Shown here piece after piece: positions 13,563 to 22,995 of a DNA stretch of 35,495 bases. Both the position numbers and the translations under genes were made by a program. The stretch comes from an uncultured Clostridia bacterium (lineage in GTDB: Bacteria > Bacillota > Clostridia > Christensenellales > Borkfalkiaceae), in NCBI GenBank assembly GCA_947626005.1, contig CANQQM010000001.1, positions 1-35,495 of the forward strand, in the 5' to 3' direction. Each line of letters begins with the position of its first letter. Positions within the stretch are counted from its first letter, which is position 1. Under the pieces are notes generated by a model, which did not search any database, was not told where the DNA came from, and saw only the letters and a list, made by a program, of their open reading frames with translations.

Positions 13563-14738
13563 ATGATCAAGAGCTTTTACAAAGTCGGGCGGCGGGAGAA
13601 GTTTTTCTTCGATCCGTCGCTCGGCGTTCGTACGACGGCGTACGGCTACCGCGTTGCGGAAAGTTATATCCAATGGAAAAAGGCATTCACCGAGAAGTGG
13701 CATTCCCGCGGTGAAAACTTTTTGCTGTCCGAGGCGGGGGAGCTCGGCGGAAACGCCGTCCGCGGCGGGGAGGGCGTCTCCTCTCTCCGCACCCTCGACG
13801 CCTCCGCCCGTACCCTCGGCGGCGATTCGGTCCTCCCGCCCCTTTGGCTGAGAGAGAAATTCTTCGAAGCCGAAAAGAGCGGCGCCCTTCGCATCGGGGG
13901 AAAACCCGCGGGGATCAACCTCGGCGCGGAGCTCAAGGCGTGGGCGATCCTAAGCGTTCCCGAAGGGGACGGCGAGAGGGAGATCCTCTACGTCGTCGGA
14001 AAGAGAGAGGAGCGCATGTGCCTTACGGGCTATCCCATCGACCGCTACGGCGTGGGAAAGGCGGCGGGAAGGCCGATCCCCCTCAAGACGACGCTCGAAG
14101 CGAAGAGCTTCCTCGGCTGTTTCGGGCGGCACGTCCTTCTCATCCACGGCGGGACCCTCTTTTACTACTACCTGTCCCCCGTGACGGGCGAACTCGAGCG
14201 GGTGCCGCTCGGCGGCGGGGACGAGACCTCCCCGTGGTGCGTGAAGGCGCGGGGGCCCGTCGTCGCGGACGACGCGGGGCGGCTCTTCTGGGTCGCGGGG
14301 GAGGACGTCTACGGCTTCGCCGTCGGCTATCCCAAGCGCCTTTTCCGCCTCGAAGGGGAAGCGGGAACGGAAATTACCCGCATCAAGTGCTTCAAAAACG
14401 TGCTCTACCTCTTCCGGAAGGAGCGGAGCGGGCGGGTCTCGGCCGTCTACCGCGTGAAAGAGGTCTCGGGCGCCCTTCTCAAACAAAAATTCAACGCCGA
14501 TGCGGACGACGACCTCTTCCTTGCGGAGCGCGGGAGCGCTCTCCAATATGTAAAGGTCGCATCGAAGAGCGGCCGCATCCGCGCCAATCCCGCCGCATGG
14601 AGCGGCGAAGCGGAACGCGTCGGCCCGAGCGTCGACCTTGCGGGAGGGGAAGCCTTTCTGTACTTCGGGGCGCTCGTTCCCGACGTACGGTATGTCGGTC
14701 AAGACGAAAACAAGAAAACGGTTTGCATACACATATAG
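13563..14738 (+). CDS. Unknown protein, probable beta-propeller
   Basis: 391 residues, no signal peptide or membrane segment. After a short helical start (AESYIQWKKAFTEKW) the protein is a run of strand-rich segments with turn-forming GE, GD and DDAG: LLIHGGTLFYYYLSPVTGE, VVADDAGRLFWVAGEDVYGF, KCFKNVLYLFRKERSG. These recur roughly every 40-50 residues, as in WD40 or Kelch-like propellers, though no consensus WD or kelch motif is present, so the fold is a guess. It starts 3 bases after the previous stop, with only a weak AAGG, so translation is probably coupled. The position between the ATPase-nuclease fusion and the helicase suggests a cytoplasmic scaffold. Confidence 0.72.
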   Translation: MIKSFYKVGRREKFFFDPSLGVRTTAYGYRVAESYIQWKKAFTEKWHSRGENFLLSEAGELGGNAVRGGEGVSSLRTLDASARTLGGDSVLPPLWLREKFFEAEKSGALRIGGKPAGINLGAELKAWAILSVPEGDGEREILYVVGKREERMCLTGYPIDRYGVGKAAGRPIPLKTTLEAKSFLGCFGRHVLLIHGGTLFYYYLSPVTGELERVPLGGGDETSPWCVKARGPVVADDAGRLFWVAGEDVYGFAVGYPKRLFRLEGEAGTEITRIKCFKNVLYLFRKERSGRVSAVYRVKEVSGALLKQKFNADADDDLFLAERGSALQYVKVASKSGRIRANPAAWSGEAERVGPSVDLAGGEAFLYFGALVPDVRYVGQDENKKTVCIHI

Positions 14739-14757
14739 TTAGCGGAGGAGAGAATTT

Positions 14758-17700
14758 ATGATTGATAAGAACGACGTCAAGATGCCCGTCCAGACGGACG
14801 ATGTCGGCAAGATCGCGGAGGATCCCGAGCGCCTTCAGAACGTGGAGGACCTTCTCGAACTCGTCAATGCCGCCGAGAACAAGCAGGAGCTCCGTCTCGG
14901 GGCGGACTACTATAGCCGCTTCCACTGGTTCGGCAACATTGCGACGAGGCAGGACAAGAGCTACTTTTCCTATCAGGAAGAGGCGGTGTACGACTTCATC
15001 TTCAACCTCAATAAGAGCGGCATCCTGTCCGACCAGGTCGGTATGGGAAAGACCATCGAGGCGGGGATGATCATCAGCGAGCTCGCCAGCAGAAACGAGC
15101 TGCGCTCTCTCCTCATCGTCGTTCCCAACGAAATTATGGCGGACAAGTGGGGATATGAGCTCGAAAACAAGTTCGGCATCCGCGCCTATGTGCGCATGCA
15201 GGACGGCAAGCGGCAGGAATATCCGCAGGTCAAGACGATCAAGAACTACGACGACTTCTGCCGTTGCGTGTTCGACTGCGTCTCCCGCGAAAAATTCGCC
15301 GAGCTCTACGACCATAAATTCGAACACAAGTACGAGGCGAAAAACGGCGTGCGCGAATCGCTCGGCGACGTCATCAAGCGCTTCATCCAACAGGATATAA
15401 AGGCCGCGGTCGAGATGATGAACAGCGGCTTCGAGATCGGGGATATGCCGGGGGATCCGCGCGTCTCGTTCGACGGGCACACGTTCAGCATCGCGGACGG
15501 CAAATTCTACCGCGACTACGTCGAGGACGCGAAGGGGGAACTTGCCAGGTACCTCAACGGCAAGCAGAACCTCCGTCCCGAGAACGTCGTCAACAGCAAC
15601 TTCTTCCGCTCCAACTACGAGCGCATCATAAAGGCGGAGCTCGACAGCCTCTATACCCTCGTCGGCGACTATTTCACGACCCTTCCCGACGAGATCGCCT
15701 CCGTCGCCGAAGGCATGGCGGGGCTGTATCCCATCCTCGTCATCCCGATCGCCTACTCCGAGCAGATCGGCAAGGCCGTCCGCCAGCGTCCCTTCCTCAA
15801 CCGCACCCTCCCCGCCAAGGTGGAGAACTACAAGCACAAGTACATCATCAAGGATAAGACGAAGGACGAGATGGAGGACCTCATCACCGTCTACGAGGAT
15901 TACCGCATCATCGACTTCTTCATCGACGTCGGCTACCAGACGCTCATCGTCGACGAGGTGCACGACTATATCGACGTCAGCGCCAAGGTGGAGCGCAGGG
16001 CCTTCCACAAGAACCCCGAACAGTACGAAAAGCAGTTCTCTTCGGGGAAATACGACCGCTACGAGCTCTTCGACGACTACTATTTCATCAAGAAGCAGAG
16101 CCTCTACAAGAAGCTCAAAGGCCTTGCCGACAAGGCCAAGCGCAAGGTGTTCCTCACCGCAACGCCCATCAAGTCGGATATGGTCGACTTCTATCTTCTC
16201 ACCCTCATCGCGAGCAACAAGGACGCCGAGGCGTATAAGCTCATCGGCAGCAACCTCGAATCGGCGTTCAAGAAGAGCGAAGAGCGCGAGCAGAAGATCG
16301 AAATGCTCTACAACGACCTCAAACAGTGCATTCAGGAATACGCCGCGAAGAACTTCTGCGAGAACCCCACGATGTTCTTAAAGTGCGAGACCGACCCCAC
16401 GGGCAAGGCCCGCGAAGGGAAGTACCTCTATCCCTATTTTAACAACAAATTCCTGCTCGAGAACGTCGGGAACATGAACCTCATCATGAATTACCTCCTC
16501 GGGCAGATCAGCTATATGTCGATGGAGGAGATCGTCCTCGAGCTCATCATCGCCTACAACGCCGAACGCAAGACGGACAACAAGGTCAAGGGCAGTGAAC
16601 TTGCGGTCGCGAAGGTCATCGAGGAGATCGATTCCCTTCTCTCCCATCCGGGGCAGATGTCTTTGCAGACGCGCGTCGTGTTCCGCGCCCTCCTCAACAA
16701 CACCATCCGTATCCGTTTCGAAGAGGACTTCACCGAAGAGATCAAGGACGAGAACGGCAACGTCATAAAGAGCACCCCCATCAAGCAGATCCGTCAGCTC
16801 CTCGAAATGGAGGACGGACCCCGCCGCTGGAACAAGACGTACCGAAAATACGGCATCCGCCATACCCGTCACCAGACGTATAACCTCTCGAAGTGCGACA
16901 GCCTCGACAAGCTCAACAAGAACAAGGTCGAGCGCTACCGCAATCTGCCCGTCTGGCCGAGGCGGGACGGCAAAGTCATCTTCCTTCTCCGCGACGACTA
17001 CTTCTTCGACAGCTATCTGAACGTCCGCCGCGAACGCAAGGACGAGGCGGAGCGCGAGATCACCCTGCGCGACCTTCCCAACTACGACAAGATGGTGGGG
17101 GAGGAGGCGGAGCGCGAGGAGCGTTTCCGCAACGCCAAGGCCATCTTCGACTACATCAACGACGCGATGAGCGGCGGGAAGCCGGGCTCGCACGAGCCGC
17201 AGAGCAGTCACCGCGAATCGGTCGACCTCAACGACGAAGGCATGGTCGACTACAAACTCGCCCTCGTCAACCAGCTCATGGTCGGGCGGGACAGCGCGCT
17301 CGGCGCCGTCCGCAAGAAGGTGCTTCTCTTCGCCGAAAAGGGGAGGGAGCTCATCCGCGAATGGTTCTACTATCAGAAGTGCGAACCCATCTACGACGGC
17401 GGCGAACTCGATCCCAAGAAGCTCGAGGAGTATCGGAAGAAGTGGGCGCGTTACGGCGCGGAGCCCCTCGGCGGGGATTGGAGAGTGTCCGAGAGCACCG
17501 ACGATCTGAGCCGCTTCGACGGGAACCTCCTCATCATCATCGACCCGACCCGCTACGAAAAGGGCGTCGACCTTCAGAAAGCGGATACCATCATCAACTT
17601 CGATATCAACTACGACCCGCTCAAGATGGAGCAGCGCATCGGCCGTATCGACCGTATCCGTCCCAACGGGCAGAGCCCCGAGATCAACATCGTCTCCTTC

Positions 17701-18645
17701 ATCCCCTTCAACGACATGAGCGGATTCGTCATCAACTTCTTCGCGAACGAGATGAAGATGTTCACCCAGTGGATGGGCGAAACGACGGGTATCGTCTCCG
17801 TTCCCGACGAGGACGACGCCGTCGGCAAGGGGCAGGACGTCTCCTTCGAGGGCAAGGTCCTTTCGCTCGAGAAGTACTATAAGGATATCTACGACCTCTG
17901 CACTTCGGAAAAGGTGCAAAAGGGAGAGCTCGAATCGATGGCGGAGGAATTCAGCAAGTTCTTCGGCATCGACAAGGCGCGTACGACGATCGACTTCCGC
18001 TTCCTCTATACCCTCCGCGAGAGCTTCGACCGCGCCTTCCGCAACTCCATCACCCCCCGCCGCGCGGGGAACGTCGTCACGGGGTCGACGAAGCGGGTCG
18101 TCCGCTTCAACAGCACGCAGAATCCCTTCCTGCCCTGCGCAGCGGAGCGCTGCAACGGCTGTAAGAGCAAGAACGACTGCGCAAGCAGCGCCTCCGGCGC
18201 CCGCAGGAACCTCTACAAGGAGTTCTCTTCGGCGGTGCGCGCCTTCTTCGAGGCGGGCGAAAAGTTCTATAAGGCGGAGAGCACGGCGTTCTTCAAGGAA
18301 CTCAGCGACCGTCAGATCGGCGGCGAACAGGAGATGGGGCAGGTCCTTCTCGACGACCTCCGCCGCCGTCAGGACGAGTTCCGCAAGACGAAGGACAGCG
18401 TCCAAAAGCTCCTTCCCTCCGAAACGGACGAAGTCTTTACGATGACCTTCGAAAAGTACGGCGAGATCTTCGCTCCCATGAAGAAGATGTACTGGGACGA
18501 CGTCGTCGAGACGTATATCCGCCTCATCCTCGAACGCTTCTATAAGCAGTGCGACAGCGTCCTCAAGGGAGCCAAGCTCTTCGAGCGCTTCATCAAGACG
18601 TTTTCGATCGCGGAATTCATGAATAATATGGAAGTGACCCAATAA
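14758..18645 (+). CDS. SNF2-family (RapA-like) helicase/translocase with large insertions
   Basis: 1295 residues. Superfamily 2 motifs in order: Q-like YQEEAVYDF, motif I DQVGMGKT (GMGKT 95-99), motif Ia LLIVVPN, motif II DEVH (399-402), motif III LTATP (466-470), motif V-like YEKGVDLQKAD, motif VI QRIGRIDRI (959-967). This is the pattern of SNF2/RapA enzymes, which move along duplex DNA using ATP. Spacing from motif I to II (about 300 residues) and III to VI (about 490) is far above normal, so there are large insertions. Near the C-terminus C1127, C1132, C1135 and C1141 form a probable metal site (CNGC), followed by a helical tail. GGAGGAG precedes the ATG. The stop codon overlaps the next ATG (TAATG), and that next protein is a paralogue. 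No methylase or standard restriction partner is adjacent. Confidence 0.9.
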   Translation: MIDKNDVKMPVQTDDVGKIAEDPERLQNVEDLLELVNAAENKQELRLGADYYSRFHWFGNIATRQDKSYFSYQEEAVYDFIFNLNKSGILSDQVGMGKTIEAGMIISELASRNELRSLLIVVPNEIMADKWGYELENKFGIRAYVRMQDGKRQEYPQVKTIKNYDDFCRCVFDCVSREKFAELYDHKFEHKYEAKNGVRESLGDVIKRFIQQDIKAAVEMMNSGFEIGDMPGDPRVSFDGHTFSIADGKFYRDYVEDAKGELARYLNGKQNLRPENVVNSNFFRSNYERIIKAELDSLYTLVGDYFTTLPDEIASVAEGMAGLYPILVIPIAYSEQIGKAVRQRPFLNRTLPAKVENYKHKYIIKDKTKDEMEDLITVYEDYRIIDFFIDVGYQTLIVDEVHDYIDVSAKVERRAFHKNPEQYEKQFSSGKYDRYELFDDYYFIKKQSLYKKLKGLADKAKRKVFLTATPIKSDMVDFYLLTLIASNKDAEAYKLIGSNLESAFKKSEEREQKIEMLYNDLKQCIQEYAAKNFCENPTMFLKCETDPTGKAREGKYLYPYFNNKFLLENVGNMNLIMNYLLGQISYMSMEEIVLELIIAYNAERKTDNKVKGSELAVAKVIEEIDSLLSHPGQMSLQTRVVFRALLNNTIRIRFEEDFTEEIKDENGNVIKSTPIKQIRQLLEMEDGPRRWNKTYRKYGIRHTRHQTYNLSKCDSLDKLNKNKVERYRNLPVWPRRDGKVIFLLRDDYFFDSYLNVRRERKDEAEREITLRDLPNYDKMVGEEAEREERFRNAKAIFDYINDAMSGGKPGSHEPQSSHRESVDLNDEGMVDYKLALVNQLMVGRDSALGAVRKKVLLFAEKGRELIREWFYYQKCEPIYDGGELDPKKLEEYRKKWARYGAEPLGGDWRVSESTDDLSRFDGNLLIIIDPTRYEKGVDLQKADTIINFDINYDPLKMEQRIGRIDRIRPNGQSPEINIVSFIPFNDMSGFVINFFANEMKMFTQWMGETTGIVSVPDEDDAVGKGQDVSFEGKVLSLEKYYKDIYDLCTSEKVQKGELESMAEEFSKFFGIDKARTTIDFRFLYTLRESFDRAFRNSITPRRAGNVVTGSTKRVVRFNSTQNPFLPCAAERCNGCKSKNDCASSASGARRNLYKEFSSAVRAFFEAGEKFYKAESTAFFKELSDRQIGGEQEMGQVLLDDLRRRQDEFRKTKDSVQKLLPSETDEVFTMTFEKYGEIFAPMKKMYWDDVVETYIRLILERFYKQCDSVLKGAKLFERFIKTFSIAEFMNNMEVTQ

Positions 18646-21269
18646 TGGCGGACCTGAATTTTTTCGACGCGAACTTCGAGAGCCGTTTTTCGGAAAAGTT
18701 CGCAAAAAACGGCGGGAAGCTGTTTTGCGTGGATAACTCCAAGAGTTTTGCCGTAAAGGCGCTCTCTTCCCTCCTCAAAAAGGAGAAGCCCGAAGGGCTC
18801 CTCGTCCTCGTCGAGGACGGGGCCTCGGCGCGGGAATTTGCGGACCTCCTCTCGTTTGTGGGGAATTTTGCCGTCGCCGACAGCGAAGAGGCGCTCTCCT
18901 CCCTCCTTTCGGAGACGGGGAGCGATCCTTCCTCCGCGCTCTCTTTCCGCAGGAAGCACCCCTTCCTCGTCGTTGCCTTTACGGAAGGGGAGAGGGCGGT
19001 GTTCCATAAGCAGCTCGGCGAAAACCGCACGAGGAGCGGGCATTATTACTTCGACAACCGCGAAGGGTACAGCCCGTACTTCTTCTCCGATTTCCTTTCG
19101 GACGCCCAATATCCCTTCGTCGTCGTCGACAACGTCTTTGCGTTTTTGAACTTCACCGAGAAGGGGAAGGGCGCGACGCCGCTCACCCACGACAGGGTGC
19201 GGTTTTACGGCGCCTACTACTACACCGACGCGGAACACTCCTACCGTCGGCTGAAAAACATCACGGGGGGTGCGGAAAAGTGCGTCCTCCTCTCCGACCG
19301 CATCGCCGGTTGGAACGCCGTCAACCTCTATGCCGCGCTCGAACTTCTCCACGACAGGTTTTGCTTCCCCGCCGCGAGGAAGTTCATCCGCTCGATTTCG
19401 ACCGACTACGAAGAGGAATGCGAGCGCGTCTATAACGATATTTCCAACTGCAAGAACGACGAGAGCATCTTAAGCGGCGTCTTGCAGCGCACGCGCGGCA
19501 ACCCCCAGCGGGTGCCGGGCGATATGCGCGCGCTCGACGCCTTCATCGACGGCGAGATCGCCTACATGTCGGAGGAGGAAATTTACCTCCGCACCGTCAC
19601 GTCCTACATCACGGGCGTCCTCTCGGGGAGATGCCGTTCCTCGGAAGATGCGATCGGCCGCTTGGAGGAATCCACCGACGAGATCGTCCGCTGCTTCTAC
19701 GATATGTTCTTCGGCGACCCCCTCAAGGGAGCGCTCGAGAGTGCGCTCTCGACCCCCTTCCTTGCCCGCATGACGGCAAACGAATACGCCGCCCTTGCAC
19801 GGGTGTGCGGGGAGTACGGCGCGATCCATGCCTACAAGCGGAAGAAGGGGGCATGTACGCTTGTTCGCATCTTCCGCGAGGACGCGGGCTTCGAATATTT
19901 CGTTCGCGGCAACACCGAGGAGGACCTCGAAGGGGACGTCTCCTATTCCGCGACGGGCCGCATCGGCGGCGTGAAGGCGAAGTGCATCGTCCTCTCCCGC
20001 ATGCTCACGGGGAAGGAGAAGCGCATTTCCTTACGATCGCCCCTCCTCGTCGTGACGTCGGGCGGGACGGAGCGCATCGCACGCGAACTCGGCGAAGTGC
20101 TCAAGGACTATTCCGTCACCGAGGACCTCGACAGCCTTGCCGCCCCCGCGGGGGAGAAGAAGGCGGTCGTCACCGAGTATGCCCTCCTCCGCCGTACGGC
20201 GAGATGGCTGAACACGGGCTCCGTCGCCTTTTTCGACTACCTTCCCGACCCTTCGGCGTTCGGGGCCATCCTCAATAAGACCCTTTCCTTCGGCGAGACG
20301 CCCACCGTCGTCTTTGCCGATTATGCGGATATGAGCGGGATCTTCTTCAACGCATGGAAGAAAGACGTCCTCGTCCCCGACGCGTTCACCGCGCCGATGG
20401 GGGTGTCCGTGCTCTCCTTGAAGGAGGGGAGTTCCGCCCGCTATGCGACGATCACCGAGCGCGTCGAGGAAGTTTACCGCGCGATGGACGCCGCCGTGAG
20501 CAAGGGGCGGAGCGACGACGCCCGTCTCTTTGCCGACCGCTTCCGCCGCATCCTCACCGAATTCACCCTCGAGGTCTCCGACCGCGACGTGGAGCTTGCA
20601 AGCGACTTTACCTATCTCGGTCAGCTCTCCGACGCCTTCGAGGGGGTATTCCGCAACAGCGTCTCCGTCGGGAGCGCGGGGGAGGCCGTTTCCGCGGAAA
20701 AGACGGTTTTTGTTCGCGACACGCGGACGAAGGAAGTCCGTGAGCGCACCACGGAGGAAGCGCAGCCCGCACGCCTTTACTTCAACGCGTGCACGCGCAT
20801 GCTCCTCCGCACCTGCGATCCGAGAAAGAGGGATTGCAACGGCTGTACGGAGCGGAGCGAACTTCTCGTCAACCGCTTCGAACTCTTCACCGAGAGCGTG
20901 CGCGAATTCTTCGCACGGACGCGGGAATACCTCACCGCGTCGCAGGCGGAGGACCTCCGCATGATGCGGGACATCACCCTCGGCGGCGCCGAAGAGGACA
21001 CCCTCTTCGACCTCGAGCCCGAGCGGCTCGATTCCAACGAGGCGGAGGCGCTGCGCATTCTCGATACGCTCTCCGAAAACGGCAAAAAGGGCGCGTTCGG
21101 CGTCGGATTCGAGGAGGTGGAGAAGATCCGCCGCGCCGTCTCCGATACCTACGGACGCATCCTCGGAAAATACTACAAGCGCACCCTTCGGATCTTCGAT
21201 GCGGCAACGGACAAGATGAAACTTTGCTGCCGTGCGGCGAACGAAGGGTTTGTCGCGGCGCAACACTGA
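18645..21269 (+). CDS. Catalytically degenerate paralogue of the SNF2-type helicase
   Basis: 874 residues. It can be threaded against the preceding helicase in order: CVDNSKSFAVKALSSLL sits at the Walker A position but lacks GKT; LLVLVED matches motif Ia; VVVDNVFAF (D162) replaces DEVH; CVLLSDRIAGWNAVNLY replaces LTATPIKSDMVDFYLL; AYMSEEEIYLRTVTSYITG matches SYMSMEEIVLELIIAYNAE; LSDAFEGVFRNSVSVGSAGE matches LRESFDRAFRNSITPRRAGN. The cysteine cluster is kept (C724, C731, C734 in DCNGC), as is the helical tail. Motif VI is missing. It should therefore not hydrolyse ATP. It starts in the TAATG overlap with the helicase gene, which favours equal production and a heterodimer of active and dead subunits. 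The role is inferred; homology is visible at several ordered points. Confidence 0.8.
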   Translation: MADLNFFDANFESRFSEKFAKNGGKLFCVDNSKSFAVKALSSLLKKEKPEGLLVLVEDGASAREFADLLSFVGNFAVADSEEALSSLLSETGSDPSSALSFRRKHPFLVVAFTEGERAVFHKQLGENRTRSGHYYFDNREGYSPYFFSDFLSDAQYPFVVVDNVFAFLNFTEKGKGATPLTHDRVRFYGAYYYTDAEHSYRRLKNITGGAEKCVLLSDRIAGWNAVNLYAALELLHDRFCFPAARKFIRSISTDYEEECERVYNDISNCKNDESILSGVLQRTRGNPQRVPGDMRALDAFIDGEIAYMSEEEIYLRTVTSYITGVLSGRCRSSEDAIGRLEESTDEIVRCFYDMFFGDPLKGALESALSTPFLARMTANEYAALARVCGEYGAIHAYKRKKGACTLVRIFREDAGFEYFVRGNTEEDLEGDVSYSATGRIGGVKAKCIVLSRMLTGKEKRISLRSPLLVVTSGGTERIARELGEVLKDYSVTEDLDSLAAPAGEKKAVVTEYALLRRTARWLNTGSVAFFDYLPDPSAFGAILNKTLSFGETPTVVFADYADMSGIFFNAWKKDVLVPDAFTAPMGVSVLSLKEGSSARYATITERVEEVYRAMDAAVSKGRSDDARLFADRFRRILTEFTLEVSDRDVELASDFTYLGQLSDAFEGVFRNSVSVGSAGEAVSAEKTVFVRDTRTKEVRERTTEEAQPARLYFNACTRMLLRTCDPRKRDCNGCTERSELLVNRFELFTESVREFFARTREYLTASQAEDLRMMRDITLGGAEEDTLFDLEPERLDSNEAEALRILDTLSENGKKGAFGVGFEEVEKIRRAVSDTYGRILGKYYKRTLRIFDAATDKMKLCCRAANEGFVAAQH

Positions 21270-21285
21270 AAGGCAGGAGGAGAAT

Positions 21286-22977
21286 ATGGCATTAACGGAC
21301 ATTGCAAGACAATTAAAGGACACCTTCGAGGGATTTGCGGTCGCCGGGCTTCAGAAGGAAGTGGCGGAGTTCCGCGAGACGTACGGCGACGCCGAGTCCA
21401 TCCGCATCGGCGAAATGGACTACATCGTCATCAACGACGTCTACCGCAGCGAAAAATATGCGGATATCCCCGAGAGCACGAGCCCGCTCTTTTACAACAG
21501 TATCAGGACCGACTACGCCATCATCGACGCGAGGACGTCCTCGACCCTCATCGACGAGGTCTATTCGCGCATCACCTACATGCAGAGGGTGTGCGAACAG
21601 GATAAAGACGCGACCCCGCCCGTCGAGGAGATCATCCGCAATCTGCAGGGGCTCATCGGCGCGGAAGTGAACGCCAAGACGGCGCTTGTCGAAAGCGGCG
21701 GCGAGGGCGGCACGATGAACGGTGCGAACATCTTCCAGTGCCACCTCATTAAAGATACGGGCGTCTCGGCCTCTCCCGACGTCTACAGCTTCATGCTCAA
21801 GAGCGGAGAAATCAAGGAGATCCCCGACGCGCTCATGCGTCAGATCCGCCGCACGGGCGAAGTCAAGATCCTGCAGGAAGAGGAACGCAAGGAGCTCGAG
21901 CGCAACAACGCCATCATTCAGGAAGCCGTATTCGACAAATACATCAATTCGGATATTGAAATCCAGAACATTTCCGTGAAGTCCATCTTCGAGATCCGCA
22001 TGAACTTCTGCAACATCCACCTCATTCTGGGGGAGCGGGGTGCGGCGGGCAGGCAGGGCGTATTCAACACCGCCTACCTTTCGAGCAAGAACAATGAGTT
22101 CGGCGCGCTCAACGCGAATATCCACGTCTGCAATTCGTGCGGCCGCGACCTCGTCGACGTGCGCGACACCTCCAAGGTCAACCGTCTGCACCTCAATACC
22201 GACGCCTTCGACCCGGGCCTCACGAAGGGGGACAGCTTCTACTATGCGGTGGGCTGTGAGGATTGCCTCGAGCAGTGCCCCGTCTGCGGGAGCTGGCATT
22301 ACCGCTACGAAAAATTCCTCGGCACGCGCGTCTACGACCGCGTCAGCCTCATCCGCGGACGCGGGTTCCTCCGCGGGATCGTCTACATTCCCGAGGGCGC
22401 GAACTACTGCTCCTGCCGCGAGGGCATCGAGTGGGTGTACGACGAACGCTCGGGGAGCGAAGAGGAGCACGACATCATTCCCGTCGAGAAGATGGCGTTC
22501 GTCAACTACGCCGACGAGAAGATCGCCTCCTACGCCGACTATTCCGCCTATTATCAGCGGGAGAAGAAGCGGGAACGCGTCGCGGACGGCGCCGCCGAAA
22601 GCGCCTTCGCAAAGCGCACGCTCGGAAAATTCAAGAAGGCGCTTGCCGACCGTTTCGAGACGGACGTCAAGGACATCGTCGTCACCTCCGAGGAGAAGTG
22701 CCGCCGCTGCACCGTCTGCGGAGGGGAGTACCTCTGGGACGGCCGCGGCGACGATCAGAACTTCCGCTGCGGAGTCTGCGAAGAGATGATCAAAGACAGG
22801 CGCCGCATGGTGACGCGGTCGGACGGCGTCGTGTTCCTCCGCCGCACCTCCGGGAAGAAGGAGACGGTCACCAAGTACCTCGTGACGGGCCTCGGCAACC
22901 TCAAGAAGCTCAACGCGGGCACGCCCGACGAAGAGGCGGGGAAGAAGAGCGCCAAGACCAAGGCGAACAAACGGTAA
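21286..22977 (+). CDS. Multi-zinc-finger protein of unknown function
   Basis: 563 residues. The first half (to about 275) is a mixed alpha/beta domain that I do not recognise (TDIARQLKDTFEGFAVAG, a helix rich in E and R near LQEEERKELERNNAIIQE). The second half carries paired cysteines: C282/C285, C324/C327, C331/C334, C375/C377, C472/C475/C478 and C495/C498, enough for three or more zinc knuckles. A basic tail (KKSAKTKANKR) ends it. No membrane segment. I chose the ATG at 21286 because AGGAGG (21275-21280) sits in front; an in-frame ATG at 21232 lies inside the helicase-paralogue gene without a site. The location, directly after the helicase pair, and the zinc fingers suggest nucleic-acid or protein binding in the same complex. 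Confidence 0.78.
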   Translation: MALTDIARQLKDTFEGFAVAGLQKEVAEFRETYGDAESIRIGEMDYIVINDVYRSEKYADIPESTSPLFYNSIRTDYAIIDARTSSTLIDEVYSRITYMQRVCEQDKDATPPVEEIIRNLQGLIGAEVNAKTALVESGGEGGTMNGANIFQCHLIKDTGVSASPDVYSFMLKSGEIKEIPDALMRQIRRTGEVKILQEEERKELERNNAIIQEAVFDKYINSDIEIQNISVKSIFEIRMNFCNIHLILGERGAAGRQGVFNTAYLSSKNNEFGALNANIHVCNSCGRDLVDVRDTSKVNRLHLNTDAFDPGLTKGDSFYYAVGCEDCLEQCPVCGSWHYRYEKFLGTRVYDRVSLIRGRGFLRGIVYIPEGANYCSCREGIEWVYDERSGSEEEHDIIPVEKMAFVNYADEKIASYADYSAYYQREKKRERVADGAAESAFAKRTLGKFKKALADRFETDVKDIVVTSEEKCRRCTVCGGEYLWDGRGDDQNFRCGVCEEMIKDRRRMVTRSDGVVFLRRTSGKKETVTKYLVTGLGNLKKLNAGTPDEEAGKKSAKTKANKR

Positions 22978-22995
22978 AGGATAAGGAGTTCCAAG

